Source: an uncultured Alistipes sp.
Lineage (GTDB): Bacteria > Bacteroidota > Bacteroidia > Bacteroidales > UBA932
Length of the DNA stretch: 53,141 nt
Direction: 5' to 3'
Assembly: GCA_900544195.1 (NCBI GenBank)
Contig: UQUJ01000014.1
Span: forward strand, 1-53,141
A program made the translations under genes and the position numbers. Numbering within the stretch: position 1 is the stretch's first letter; every line of letters begins with the position of its first letter. This document shows positions 24,562 through 33,072 of the stretch, piece by piece. The notes beneath the pieces were generated by a model that was given only the letters and a program-made list of their open reading frames with translations, was not told the DNA's origin and ran no database searches.

Positions 24562-26442
24562 TCAGACGGAGAGATCAAGCCAGCGGGTTTCCTTGGTGTC
24601 AAGTTCCGAGGAGACTTCGGCGAAGCGGGTGGTGACTTTCCGGAGTTCGGCCGGGTCGGTGAGGCCGCCGTTCATCTGAGACTCAAGGGCGGACTTCTCG
24701 GCGGAGAGGGACTCGATGTCTTTCTCAAGTTGCTCAAGCTCACGTTGTTCCTTGTAGCTCAGCTTGCGCGGAGCATCGGGACGTGTCGTTTTGGAGGAAG
24801 CGTTGCCGTCAAGCGGAGATGATGCCGAAACCTGACCGGGAGCCACGGTGGCCTTTGAGGCACGTTCCTCCTCACGGGCCTTGGCGCGTTTTCCGGCTTC
24901 GAAGTCCTTGATGAACTCGCGGTACTGGCTGTAGCTGCCGATGAAGTCCTTGACCTCACCGTTTCCGCAGAAGACGAACAAGTGATCCACAAGGCGGTCC
25001 AGAAAATGACGGTCGTGGGAAACAAGGATCAATGTCCCTTTGAACTCTTTCAGGTACTCCTCAAGAATATTGATGGTCACGATGTCCAGATCGTTCGTCG
25101 GCTCGTCCATTATCAGCAGGTTCGGCTGCCTCATCAGGATGGTCAGCAGGTAGAGGCGGCGTTTCTCTCCTCCGGAAAGCTTGCTGATGCGGTTGTTCAG
25201 CATGTCGTGCGGAAAGAGGAACTGACTCAACAGATGAGTGTCGTTCACGGTCTCCAAAACTGTCTGGTTTTCATCGAACTGCATTCCGCTTTGGCGGTAG
25301 TAGCCGATCTTCAGCGACTCCCCCCTCTCGATCACGCCGGTGGTTCTACAAAGCTCACCTACCGTGGTTCGGTCAGGCTCACCAACCGTAGAAGAACCCG
25401 GATCCGACGGATCCATATTCCCGATCAGAAGATTGATGAACGTGGTCTTGCCGACACCGTTCTTGCCGACGATGCCGACTTTCTCGTAGCGCTGGAAGTT
25501 GTACGTGAAATGGCTCAGGTAGCAGTCTCCGCCGTAATAGAAACTGACATCCTTGCAGTTGATGATCTTGGTTCCGAGCCTGGAGGCCGGCCCCATCTCG
25601 CCGAGGCTCACGCTGTCGGTCCTGTAAACCTGCCCGGCCCTGTCCTTCAGCTCGTAGAAAGCGTTCTTGCGGTACTTGGCCTTGCCGGTTCTGGCGCATG
25701 GACTGGCGTGCATCCACTCCAGCTCACGGCGCAGAAGATTCTTGATCTTATCAGTCTCGGCATTGTAGTTTTCGATGCGTTCCTGCCTCTTCTCCAGATA
25801 GTTCTGATAGTCGCCTTTATAAATATATACGGCTCCGTGATCCATCTCCATCACGGTGTTGGCCACGGAATCCAGAAAATAACGGTCATGGGTCACCATC
25901 AGAAGCGTGCATCGGGCGTGAGACAGATAGTTCTCCAGAAACTCGATGCCGTCGATGTCCAGATGGTTGGTCGGCTCGTCCATCACGAAGAAGTCCGCCT
26001 CGCTGGCAAGCATCACGATGATGGCGGCACGCTTGATCTCCCCGCCCGAAAGCACCTTCATCTTACGGTCATATTCAGACATCCCGAAGGAGGTCAGAAG
26101 GCGGCGGACGCGCTGCTCATATTCAGCAAGATGTTCAGGATCAAGGTTCTTAGTCCACTGTTCGCTGTCCCGCATAATCTGATCCCACACGGTGGATTCG
26201 GGATCATATTCATACTCCTGCTCAAGGAACGCGATGCGGATGTCCTTGAGGAATATGATCTTGCCGCCGGAGTCGGAGCTGTCCTTGCCGGCCAGAATGC
26301 GTAGAAGGCTGGTCTTACCGGTGCCGTTCGGGGCGATCAGGGCGATCTTGTCGCCCTCGTTGATGTTGAAGCCGATGTGTTCAAACAGGACTTTCAGCCC
26401 GTATGACTTGGAGATGTTCTCTATCTGAAGGTAACTTGGCAT
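24562..26442 (-). CDS. ABC-F type ATPase
   Basis: Soluble protein with two ABC domains and no membrane part, a class that acts on ribosomes in translation or antibiotic protection. The 626 residues show Walker A APNGTGKTSLL (about 38-48), LSGGEIKRAA, and FVMDEPTNHLD in domain 1; then the linker that enters the ribosomal E site; then GKNGVGKTTF, LSGGEKRRLY and LLIMDEPTNDLD in domain 2. A coiled coil closes the protein (about 560-610, YKEQRELEQLEKDIESLSAE). Residues about 349-367 (STVGEPDRTTVGELCRTTG) are extra compared with the usual loop after domain-2 Walker A and are coded by a repeat-like insert. Nearest relatives are Uup or YdiF types. Confidence 0.92.
   Translation of the reverse strand: MPSYLQIENISKSYGLKVLFEHIGFNINEGDKIALIAPNGTGKTSLLRILAGKDSSDSGGKIIFLKDIRIAFLEQEYEYDPESTVWDQIMRDSEQWTKNLDPEHLAEYEQRVRRLLTSFGMSEYDRKMKVLSGGEIKRAAIIVMLASEADFFVMDEPTNHLDIDGIEFLENYLSHARCTLLMVTHDRYFLDSVANTVMEMDHGAVYIYKGDYQNYLEKRQERIENYNAETDKIKNLLRRELEWMHASPCARTGKAKYRKNAFYELKDRAGQVYRTDSVSLGEMGPASRLGTKIINCKDVSFYYGGDCYLSHFTYNFQRYEKVGIVGKNGVGKTTFINLLIGNMDPSDPGSSTVGEPDRTTVGELCRTTGVIERGESLKIGYYRQSGMQFDENQTVLETVNDTHLLSQFLFPHDMLNNRISKLSGGEKRRLYLLTILMRQPNLLIMDEPTNDLDIVTINILEEYLKEFKGTLILVSHDRHFLDRLVDHLFVFCGNGEVKDFIGSYSQYREFIKDFEAGKRAKAREEERASKATVAPGQVSASSPLDGNASSKTTRPDAPRKLSYKEQRELEQLEKDIESLSAEKSALESQMNGGLTDPAELRKVTTRFAEVSSELDTKETRWLDLSV
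25342..25397. repeat. Repeat-like insert in the ABC-F gene
   Basis: GCTCACCTACCGT and GCTCACCAACCGT form a direct repeat about 27 bp apart, flanked by GGTTCTAC and GAAGAACC. The centre CGTGGTTCGGTC is identical to 12 bases in the centre of the tldE palindrome pair, which hints at one family. It adds about 19 residues in frame. Confidence 0.55.
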
Positions 26443-26636
26443 ATTCGTAGTAAAATGTAACCGTCAACAAAATCTTCTAAAACAACCGGCCCCGCTTTCC
26501 TGCCGCCCACAAAATTAGCGATTAATCACCAAATATTCGCTCTTCTGCCCCTCAAAATCTTCCCAGCCTCCGTCCGCATTTTGAAGTAATTTCACAAAAC
26601 TCGTTCAGCCGAAGTGGCAGCGGAAGGCGGTAAAAC

Positions 26637-26692
26637 AATGAATATGTTGAATAACTCGTGGTAAATCCTCTGAGTTTTTCAACATATTCATT
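26637..26692. repeat. Long inverted repeat between divergent genes
   Basis: AATGAATATGTTGAA (26637-26651) is the exact reverse complement of TTCAACATATTCATT (26678-26692); after a 3-nt mismatch CTC/GAG continues the stem. It lies upstream of both neighbours, so it is not a terminator for either. The wider gap 26443-26998 holds this, a low-complexity CATCCGAAG stretch (about 26778-26815) and a promoter; I see no convincing gene in it. Confidence 0.8.
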
Positions 26693-26833
26693 AATAGGCA
26701 ACGTTCTAAGGCACATTGGCATGAACGTGTTTTGTAAGATGCAACGGCCATTTGCAGTAGCAGCCGAAGGCCTTGGAACATCCGAAGCTCCGGAACCTCC
26801 GAAGCATCCGAAGCGAATCATTACGTACTGTTG

Positions 26834-26865
26834 TTTGTGTTTTTCAGAGTAATTTCATATCTTTG
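26834..26865 (+). promoter_or_regulatory. Promoter of the DUF6150 gene
   Basis: TTTG at 26834-26837, 20 nt, TATCTTTG at 26858-26865, an exact consensus. The expected start near 26872 leaves a leader of about 127 nt before ATG26999, which is long; I see no known riboswitch in it. Confidence 0.8.
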
Positions 26866-26998
26866 ACGTGATTATGAACCAGATCCATCAGGAGTACACG
26901 ATGGAAAGGAGACCGGAAAGCCTTCCCTGGCGAGGGTCATTCCGGCTTATGACGACAAGAGAACCCTACTTTCGGAAGAAAACCAACAACCAAAGAAT

Positions 26999-27340
26999 AT
27001 GAATAGATACATCATCACTATCATTGTAGCCCTTATGGCTTTAGGAATCGGCGCCAAGGCGCAGACCGTCTATTCATGTCAGTACAAAAGCGAGGCGGAC
27101 GTGAAAGTCCATGTCACCAAATACAAGTCCGAGGCGGATCTGGTCGTCTACAAATGCAAGTACAAGAGCGAGGCCGAGGGCAACAAGGGGCTTTGGTTTT
27201 TTGTGAAATACAAGAGCGAGGCGAAAAAGAAGTTGTTTTTCGTGAACTACAAGAGCGAGGCCGACATTGTGATTTATTTTACTGACTACAAGAGCGAGGC
27301 CGGATGGAGGAACAATAGCAAAAAACATCTGATGTACTGA
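26999..27340 (+). CDS. Secreted DUF6150 protein built of YKSEA repeats
   Basis: A 113-residue exported protein. The signal peptide MNRYIITIIVALMALGIGAKA is followed by a mature part of six strand-like units, each closing with YKSEA (QYKSEAD, KYKSEAD, KYKSEAE, KYKSEAK, NYKSEAD, DYKSEAG), spaced about 11-16 residues apart. This is the pattern of DUF6150, a Bacteroidota family of unknown function. The repeat suggests a small solenoid or beta-roll with the Lys-Ser-Glu on one face. No Cys lipobox, so the product is likely periplasmic or released. A single-gene unit with its own strong promoter. Confidence 0.85.
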   Translation: MNRYIITIIVALMALGIGAKAQTVYSCQYKSEADVKVHVTKYKSEADLVVYKCKYKSEAEGNKGLWFFVKYKSEAKKKLFFVNYKSEADIVIYFTDYKSEAGWRNNSKKHLMY

Positions 27341-27459
27341 CGTTTAGAAAGTACGTCTTGTCATTGATCGCGGCTCTGGTGGCCGCGGTCGGTGTTTCCG
27401 CCCAGAGCCACATCCGGCATTGGCGAGCGGCCGCACCAAATATTCGCGCCACACAGTAG
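27340..27459 (+). pseudogene. Signal-peptide gene remnant with ACG in place of its start codon
   Basis: In frame from ACG at 27340-27342 the sequence reads FRKYVLSLIAALVAAVGVSA then QS, a complete signal peptide with cleavage site, before running into HIRHWRAAAPNIRATQ and TAG (27457-27459). No ATG precedes it in frame. It directly follows the DUF6150 stop, so it may be the start of a lost secreted neighbour. The gap that follows, to 27687, has no clear gene; TAAGTTTG near 27564 may be a -7 box for the nuclease. Confidence 0.6.
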
Positions 27460-27687
27460 TTCTCAGAGATAGACCGAAGAGTTTTTCCACCAACTTTCCG
27501 TCAGCACTCATCCTCAAACGGGATTTCTTTTGCGCGGAGGGGAGAAGAATCACGTTTTTTGTGTAAGTTTGCAGTCCCAACGGAAAGGGGGCTATGGGCG
27601 ATGCGGCAGGTGGCCTTCCCGTCATGTGCGGGGATGGAAAAGCGTATAGGGATGTTGAATATTCATAAAAGTTAAATGACTGAGAAT

Positions 27688-28479
27688 ATGAGGTTTACGA
27701 ATAGGATTCTGATGATGGCACTGCTGGTGGCGGGTCTTTTTGCGGTGTCTGTCGACGGGTATTGCTGGGGGCAGAAGGGGCATGATGTCACTTGCGCTGT
27801 CGCGCAGCGGCATCTTACCCGAAAGGCGGCAAGGAAGATTGACGAAATACTTGACGGGAAGACCATTGTGTACTGGGCGAATTGGATGGACAATGCCAGC
27901 CACACTCCTGAATACAGGTACACCAGCTCGTGGCATTACAGAAACACTGACGAGGGCGAGACTTTCAGCGGAGCTCCCCTTAACGAGAACGGCGATGTCG
28001 TCCGCGCCGTCAACGAGCAGATAGCGGCGTTAAAAAGCGGGAAGCTTGACAAGGAGAAGCAGGCGCTATCATTGAAGTTCCTGGTCCACCTTATGGGCGA
28101 CCTGCATTGTCCGATGCACATGGGACACAGGTCGGACCGCGGCGGCAACAGATGGCAGGTGCAATTCTTCAACAACGGTACTAACCTTCATTCCATCTGG
28201 GACACCGGAATCATCGAGAGCGCCCACAAATGGACATATTCGGAATGGGTCGAGCAGATTGACACCAACCCTCGGGCCGAGAACAGAAAGATGGCGGAAG
28301 GGTCTCCGGAATCCTGGGGCGAGGAGACCTACGGGATCTGCAGGACAATCTACGCCTCGACTCCTGTCGGCTCAAAACTGTCCTATGACTACGTGGGCGA
28401 ATGGAGCGGGACGGTGGAAGTCCAGCTTCTACGCGGCGGCCTGCGGCTTGCCGCTGTCCTGAACGACATTTTCAGATAG
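27688..28479 (+). CDS. S1/P1-type nuclease
   Basis: Secreted zinc nuclease that degrades single-stranded DNA and RNA or releases 3' phosphate. I start at MRFTNRILMM (27688); a Met four codons upstream is possible. After the signal peptide the mature N-terminus is W-GQKGH, whose Trp supplies a zinc ligand. Other ligands of the trinuclear zinc site can be read: WMDNAS (Asp), SSWHYRN (His), HLMGDLHCPMHMGH (His, Asp, His), and NLHSIWDTG (His, Asp). About 263 residues, normal for the family. It converges on uxaC with a gap of only 12 bp. Confidence 0.93.
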   Translation: MRFTNRILMMALLVAGLFAVSVDGYCWGQKGHDVTCAVAQRHLTRKAARKIDEILDGKTIVYWANWMDNASHTPEYRYTSSWHYRNTDEGETFSGAPLNENGDVVRAVNEQIAALKSGKLDKEKQALSLKFLVHLMGDLHCPMHMGHRSDRGGNRWQVQFFNNGTNLHSIWDTGIIESAHKWTYSEWVEQIDTNPRAENRKMAEGSPESWGEETYGICRTIYASTPVGSKLSYDYVGEWSGTVEVQLLRGGLRLAAVLNDIFR

Positions 28480-28491
28480 CCCGGAGGAGCA

Positions 28492-29907
28492 TCAGAAACC
28501 GAAATAGTTCCGGGCGTTGTTGTAGGAGATGTCGCGGACCATACGGGCGACAGTGTCAATCTCGGATGCCGGAATCTTGCCGGCCTCGACATCGGTGCCG
28601 ATGATGTCGCAGAGGATGCGGCGGAAATACTCGTGGCGAGGGTAGCTGATGAAACTGCGTGAGTCTGTCAGCATACCGACGAAACGGCTCAAAAGGCCAA
28701 GGGAGGACAGTGTGTCCATCTGGCGGCGCATTCCATTCTCCTGATCGAGGAACCACCAGCCGGAGCCGAACTGCATCTTGCCGGGAACCGTGCCGTCGTT
28801 GAAATTGTACGCCATCGTGGTCATTACCTCATTGTCCTTCGGATTGAGGCAATAGAGAATGGTCTTCGCAAGGTTGCCGGTCATGTCCAAGACATCGAAG
28901 AATCTGTTTCCGGCCACGGCTATTGGCTTGTCATTCATCGAATCACAACCTGCGTCAGGTCCGACACCATTGAATAGCCTCGTACAGTTGTTGCGCAAAG
29001 GCCCTACGTGGAACTGCTGCGTCCACCCGGACTCCGCGTCCATCACGGCAAGGTCGTACAGGACGGCACTCTTGTACTTGACAGCGTCATATTCATCAAC
29101 AGGCATTCCTGAAAGGGTGGTTTTGAATATTCTTTCAATCTCGCTTTCATCATATTCCTCAGCATAGAATGTGTCGAGACCGTGGTCCGAAAGGCGGCAG
29201 CCCATCGACCCGAAGAAGTCGTGACGCTTGCGGAGAGCCTCGATCAATGTTGAATATGACCGGATCTCGATTCCGGCAGCCTCGGAGAGTCTCCCAAGAT
29301 ATTCATTGAAAGACTTGACATCCTCGATTCCCATCACCTTGTCAGGCCTCCAGGTAGGCAGCACCTTGGTGCCGAACGGGTGTTCCGCGATCTGTTTGTG
29401 CCAACGCAGGTCATCCGCCGGGTCATCGGTCGTGCAGACCACCTCCACGTTGAACTTCCGGATAAGCGCCTGGCCGCGGAACTCCGGGGTGGCCAGCTTG
29501 GCGTTGCACTCCTCGAAGATCTCACGGGCGGTCTCCGGCTTCAGAACCCTGTCTATTCCAAAAACACGGCTCAGCTCCAGATGCGACCAGTGGTAGAGAG
29601 GATTCCGCATGAGGTAAGGCATGGTCTCAGCCCACTTTTCGAACTTTTCCCAAGCTGACTTGTCTCCGGTGATATATTCCTCCGGCACTCCGTTCGCCCT
29701 CATCGCGCGCCATTTGTAGTGGTCGCCGCTGTGGCCGTCCACCAGCCAAAGCTGGGTGATGTCGCGGAACCGGACGTTCTCGGCGATCTCCCGTGGTGAA
29801 AGGTGACAGTGATAATCGATTATCGGCAGGTTCTCGGCCTCGCCGTGGAACAGCAGCCGCGCCGTCTCGTTGGACAGCATAAAGTTTTCGTTGATGAATG
29901 CGCTCAT
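28492..29907 (-). CDS. uxaC: Glucuronate isomerase
   Basis: Converts D-glucuronate to D-fructuronate (and galacturonate to tagaturonate), the first step of hexuronate breakdown. I start at ATG29907 (MSAFINENFMLSNETARLLF), 22 codons inside the longest frame, to fit the promoter and the family. The 471 residues hold the metal site IDYHCHLSPREIAEN, TTDDPADDLRWH, GCRLSDHGLDTFY and the C-terminal FVGMLTDSRSFISYPRHEYFRRIL. Full length. Transcribed divergently from the sulfatase-SusC/D operon, which suggests that the glycan handled there yields uronic acid. Confidence 0.95.
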   Translation of the reverse strand: MSAFINENFMLSNETARLLFHGEAENLPIIDYHCHLSPREIAENVRFRDITQLWLVDGHSGDHYKWRAMRANGVPEEYITGDKSAWEKFEKWAETMPYLMRNPLYHWSHLELSRVFGIDRVLKPETAREIFEECNAKLATPEFRGQALIRKFNVEVVCTTDDPADDLRWHKQIAEHPFGTKVLPTWRPDKVMGIEDVKSFNEYLGRLSEAAGIEIRSYSTLIEALRKRHDFFGSMGCRLSDHGLDTFYAEEYDESEIERIFKTTLSGMPVDEYDAVKYKSAVLYDLAVMDAESGWTQQFHVGPLRNNCTRLFNGVGPDAGCDSMNDKPIAVAGNRFFDVLDMTGNLAKTILYCLNPKDNEVMTTMAYNFNDGTVPGKMQFGSGWWFLDQENGMRRQMDTLSSLGLLSRFVGMLTDSRSFISYPRHEYFRRILCDIIGTDVEAGKIPASEIDTVARMVRDISYNNARNYFGF

Positions 29908-29970
29908 TATTCTATCTTTATACGGTTTCTTACGGACATCCTCCGGACAGACAACGGTGGCTCCGTCTGA

Positions 29971-30002
29971 CAAATTTAACCACCCTAAGGATAAATCGCA
30001 AG
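29971..30002 (-). promoter_or_regulatory. uxaC promoter
   Basis: Minus strand: CTTG (30002-29999), 20 nt, TAAATTTG (29978-29971). One mismatch in the -33 box. Confidence 0.65.
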
Positions 30003-30024
30003 AGAAAACAAGAGAAACCAGTGT

Positions 30025-30056
30025 TTTGATTCTTCAAAAAAATGTTGTTATCTTTG
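30025..30056 (+). promoter_or_regulatory. Promoter of the sulfatase-SusC/D operon
   Basis: TTTG at 30025-30028, 20 nt, TATCTTTG at 30049-30056, exact consensus, 27 bp before the sulfatase start. Confidence 0.85.
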
Positions 30057-30083
30057 AACGATTACTAATAACCGACACCATAT

Positions 30084-31547
30084 ATGATGAAAAGCAAATC
30101 CCTGAAGTCTCTTATCCTGGCCGGAATCGCGGTGACTTCATCGGCTTGCTCCGAACGTGAAGCGGAATCACCACACCCAAACATCGTTTTCATCCTCGCC
30201 GACGACCTCGGCTGGGGGGATCTCGGCTGCTACGGCCAGACTTTGTTCCAGACTCCAGGCATCGATTCCCTGGCCGCGAACGGCATACGGTTCACCCAAT
30301 GCTATTCCGGCACGACCGTCAGCGCGCCGTCACGCTCCTGCCTTCTGACAGGCACCCACAGCGGACACACCCCGATCAGGGGAAACGTGGAACTCGACCC
30401 TGAAGGACAGTTCCCGCTTCCTTCAGGGACACCGACGATCTTCCACGACTTGAAGGCGGCGGGCTACAGGACAGGAGCTTTCGGCAAATGGGGATTGGGA
30501 TTCGTCGGCACAAGCGGCGACCCGAACAAGCAAGGGATCGACGAGTTCTACGGCTTCAACTGCCAGCTTCTCGCGCACAGCTACTACGCCGACCACATCT
30601 GGCATAACTCCGAAAGGATCGAATTGAAAGACAATGTGGACTCCATTCCTTACGGACAGGGAACCTACATTCCGGACCTCATTCATGAAAAAGCCCTCGA
30701 GTTCATGGAGACTTCGGCAAAAGAGAAGCAGCCTTTCTTCTTATGGTACCCTACGACAATCCCTCACGCCGAACTGATTGTCCCGAAGGACAGCATCATC
30801 GACAGGTTCATCGGGAAATATCCGGAGACCCCGTATCACGGGACAGACAGCGGGCCGGGATTCCGCAAAGGCGGCTATTGCTCCCAGGAATATCCTCACG
30901 CGACATTCGCCGCGATGGTCACAAGACTTGACACCTACGTGAGCCAGATTGTCGCCAAACTCAAGGAACTCGGAATCTATGACAACACGATCATAATATT
31001 CTCTTCCGACAACGGACCTCACATGGAAGGAGGGGCCGATCCTGACTTCTTCGACTCCAACGGCCCTTGGAGGGGCTACAAGAGGGATGTTTACGAAGGC
31101 GGAATCCGGGTGCCGATGATAGTAGGCTGGAAGGGGCGCGTCGAAGCGGGGAGAGAGTCCGACCTCATCTGCTCGTTCTGGGACATGATGCCGACCATTA
31201 GAGAGATGACCGGGGCAAGCGAGGACGACCTCACCGGCATGGACGGTGTCAGCCTGATCCCCGAACTGACAGGCAAGGAAGGACAAAAGGAGCATGAATA
31301 TCTTTACTTCGAGTTCCAGGAACTCGGAGGCCGCCAGGCTGTCAGGAAAGGAGACTGGAAACTCGTCCACATGAACATCAGGGGCGACGACGACTGGTAC
31401 GAGCTCTACAATCTCCGCGAGGATCCCGGTGAGACCCGTGACCTCATCGGCTCCCGGCCGGAGAAGTTCGAGGAACTCAAAGCCATAATGAAGGAGGCCC
31501 ACGTGCCGAATCCGGATTTCCCGATCCTCAGAGAAGAGTTCCGGTAA
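30084..31547 (+). CDS. Family S1 sulfatase, lipoprotein
   Basis: Removes sulfate esters from a glycan. The 487-residue protein begins with a lipoprotein signal (LILAGIAVTSSAC, Cys about residue 22), so it is anchored in the envelope. IVFILADDLGWGDLGCYG gives the calcium-binding Asp pair. The modified residue lies in VSAPSRSCLLTG (about 78-89), the Ser form of the S/C-x-P-S-R motif, which needs an anaerobic sulfatase-maturating enzyme. Also seen: GAFGKWGLG, TIIIFSSDNGPH, and YELYNLREDPGETRDL near the end. The stop overlaps the sigma factor start (TAATG). Confidence 0.94.
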   Translation: MMKSKSLKSLILAGIAVTSSACSEREAESPHPNIVFILADDLGWGDLGCYGQTLFQTPGIDSLAANGIRFTQCYSGTTVSAPSRSCLLTGTHSGHTPIRGNVELDPEGQFPLPSGTPTIFHDLKAAGYRTGAFGKWGLGFVGTSGDPNKQGIDEFYGFNCQLLAHSYYADHIWHNSERIELKDNVDSIPYGQGTYIPDLIHEKALEFMETSAKEKQPFFLWYPTTIPHAELIVPKDSIIDRFIGKYPETPYHGTDSGPGFRKGGYCSQEYPHATFAAMVTRLDTYVSQIVAKLKELGIYDNTIIIFSSDNGPHMEGGADPDFFDSNGPWRGYKRDVYEGGIRVPMIVGWKGRVEAGRESDLICSFWDMMPTIREMTGASEDDLTGMDGVSLIPELTGKEGQKEHEYLYFEFQELGGRQAVRKGDWKLVHMNIRGDDDWYELYNLREDPGETRDLIGSRPEKFEELKAIMKEAHVPNPDFPILREEFR

Positions 31548-32083
31548 TGCTTGAGCATGAAGACATAGTTCTGACAAATGTTGCCAGAGGGGACAACGCC
31601 TCCTTCGGCGTCCTGTTCAATCACTATTATCCCAAAGTCAGGGTGTACCTGACAAACGTTCTGGAAGACAAACATTCGGCGCAGGACATCGCGCAGGACA
31701 TCTTCGCCAAAATCTGGATCCTGCGCAAAACCTTGCCCGAGATCCGTGACTTCGGCTCGTACCTTTTCGTCATGAGCAGAAACTCCTGTCTTGCCCACAT
31801 GAAGAAGCGCGGCAGGAGTACCTCCATTCACGATCTGGAACTGGTCGAGGAGCATGCCATAGACGAAATGCTGCACTCTGACGAGCTCAGGAGCAGGATA
31901 TTCAGGATTGTCGATGACATGCCGTCACGCAGAAGGCAGGTGTTCCTGATGAGCAGGGAGGAGAACAAATCGAATATGGAGATCGCGGAAATACTATGTA
32001 TCAAGAAGAAAACGGTAGAGAATCTTCTCAACGCCGCCCTCCGGCAGCTACGCCGCTCGCTTAACGCGATCCTCTTTTTCTGA
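31547..32083 (+). CDS. ECF-type RNA polymerase sigma factor
   Basis: Extracytoplasmic-function sigma-70 factor of 178 residues. Region 2 is seen as NHYYPKVRVYLTNVLEDKHSAQDIAQDIFAKIW (split here by family helices about 25-57) and region 4 as REENKSNMEIAEILCIKKKT with VENLLNAALRQLRR (about 135-170). It begins inside the sulfatase stop, so its translation depends on that gene, an arrangement less usual than a separate promoter. It is followed by FecR and a SusC with an STN domain and should be released by that trans-envelope signal. Confidence 0.93.
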   Translation: MLEHEDIVLTNVARGDNASFGVLFNHYYPKVRVYLTNVLEDKHSAQDIAQDIFAKIWILRKTLPEIRDFGSYLFVMSRNSCLAHMKKRGRSTSIHDLELVEEHAIDEMLHSDELRSRIFRIVDDMPSRRRQVFLMSREENKSNMEIAEILCIKKKTVENLLNAALRQLRRSLNAILFF

Positions 32084-32112
32084 TTTATTTATTTTTTTTC
32101 AATTTTCAATGG

Positions 32113-32133
32113 GTGCGAAGGCCGCTTTCGCAC
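32113..32133 (+). terminator. Hairpin between sigma factor and anti-sigma genes
   Basis: GTGCGAA (32113-32119) pairs with TTCGCAC (32127-32133), followed by TCTTTATTG. It could be a partial terminator or mRNA-stability element that sets unequal levels of the two products. Confidence 0.45.
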
Positions 32134-32181
32134 TCTTTATTGTTGTAAGTCCGTTCTTAAATCGTTAAAACAACAAGAAAC

Positions 32182-33072
32182 ATGAATGTGTCTTTCAAAG
32201 ATTGGGATTCGATTGACGGCTCATCCGTCGATGAAAAAGAAATAAGACAGGCTTGGCGTGAGACCATGCGCAGAGCCAAGGCCATGGAAAGGGCGAGCCT
32301 CACCTCGACCGCAAGGCACCGCGCGCTCAGGTTCGCAGCCGGGTTCTGTGCGGCCGCGGCGATTGCGTCCGTCGGCGTGTTCATCGGCCATAAGACCTCA
32401 GTCGTAAGGCCGGACATGAGGCAGTGCGAAGTCATCGCCGGATCATTGCAGAAAAGCGAGGTGTCTCTTCCTGACGGCAGCAAGGTCTGGCTTAACTCGG
32501 ACAGCCGTATCGCATATTCAATGACATTCGGAACCGCCGACAGGACAATCACTCTCCATGGGGAGGCCTATTTTGATGTCGCGAAGAATGAACAGATTCC
32601 TTTCATAGTTAACTCCTCCGGATTGAGTGTCAAGGCTCTGGGTACAAAATTCAACATTCGGTCATTCGACGATGAGGATGTGACCGTCACCTTGATGGAA
32701 GGCAAGGTGCTTGCCTCCGCGGGAGAGGACAGCGCTGTCCTTCTTCCTTACGAGCAGGTCTCGCTGGACAAGACTAACGGCAGGTTAGGCGAGGTACGGC
32801 GCGTGGATTCCCGCACCGCGCTTCCATGGAGGATGAGCGAGCTGGTCTTCGAGAACCTTAGCCTTGAGCGCATAGCGGAGATGCTTGAGAGCATCCACAA
32901 CATCGAGGTTGTCTTCATGGATCAGACAATCAAGGAATATAAATACACAGGAGTTGTACCAAACACGTCACCTGCCGAGGTTCTTGACATAATCTCCGAG
33001 ACCTCGCCGGTGTCGTTCCGCATCAACGGCAACACCATCGTACTCAACATTAAAACAAATAAAACAAAATGA
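32182..33072 (+). CDS. FecR family anti-sigma factor
   Basis: Inner-membrane anti-sigma factor of 296 residues that holds the ECF sigma until the outer-membrane transporter signals. A cytoplasmic N-terminal part of about 48 residues is followed by one membrane helix (FAAGFCAAAAIASVGVFIG, about 50-68). The periplasmic FecR domain follows: SLPDGSKVWLNSDSRIAY, FDVAKNEQIPFIVNSSGLSV and ALGTKFNIRSF. The C-terminal STN-like DUF4974 domain is seen as ENLSLERIAEMLESIHNIEV. The stop overlaps the SusC-like gene by 4 bp. Confidence 0.93.
   Translation: MNVSFKDWDSIDGSSVDEKEIRQAWRETMRRAKAMERASLTSTARHRALRFAAGFCAAAAIASVGVFIGHKTSVVRPDMRQCEVIAGSLQKSEVSLPDGSKVWLNSDSRIAYSMTFGTADRTITLHGEAYFDVAKNEQIPFIVNSSGLSVKALGTKFNIRSFDDEDVTVTLMEGKVLASAGEDSAVLLPYEQVSLDKTNGRLGEVRRVDSRTALPWRMSELVFENLSLERIAEMLESIHNIEVVFMDQTIKEYKYTGVVPNTSPAEVLDIISETSPVSFRINGNTIVLNIKTNKTK

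Noticed and set aside
24982..26304. 440-codon open frame on the plus strand opposite the ABC-F gene
   Set aside because: It is the antisense of a well-conserved gene with complete Walker motifs; its translation has no recognisable domain and follows from codon bias of the real strand.
26552..26821. 89-codon minus-strand frame in the gap before the DUF6150 gene
   Set aside because: It runs through the inverted repeat and a low-complexity stretch; no family features. I could not exclude a repeat-coded peptide but do not annotate it.
27344..27625. 93-codon minus-strand frame
   Set aside because: It lies opposite the signal-peptide remnant; no recognisable domain or promoter.
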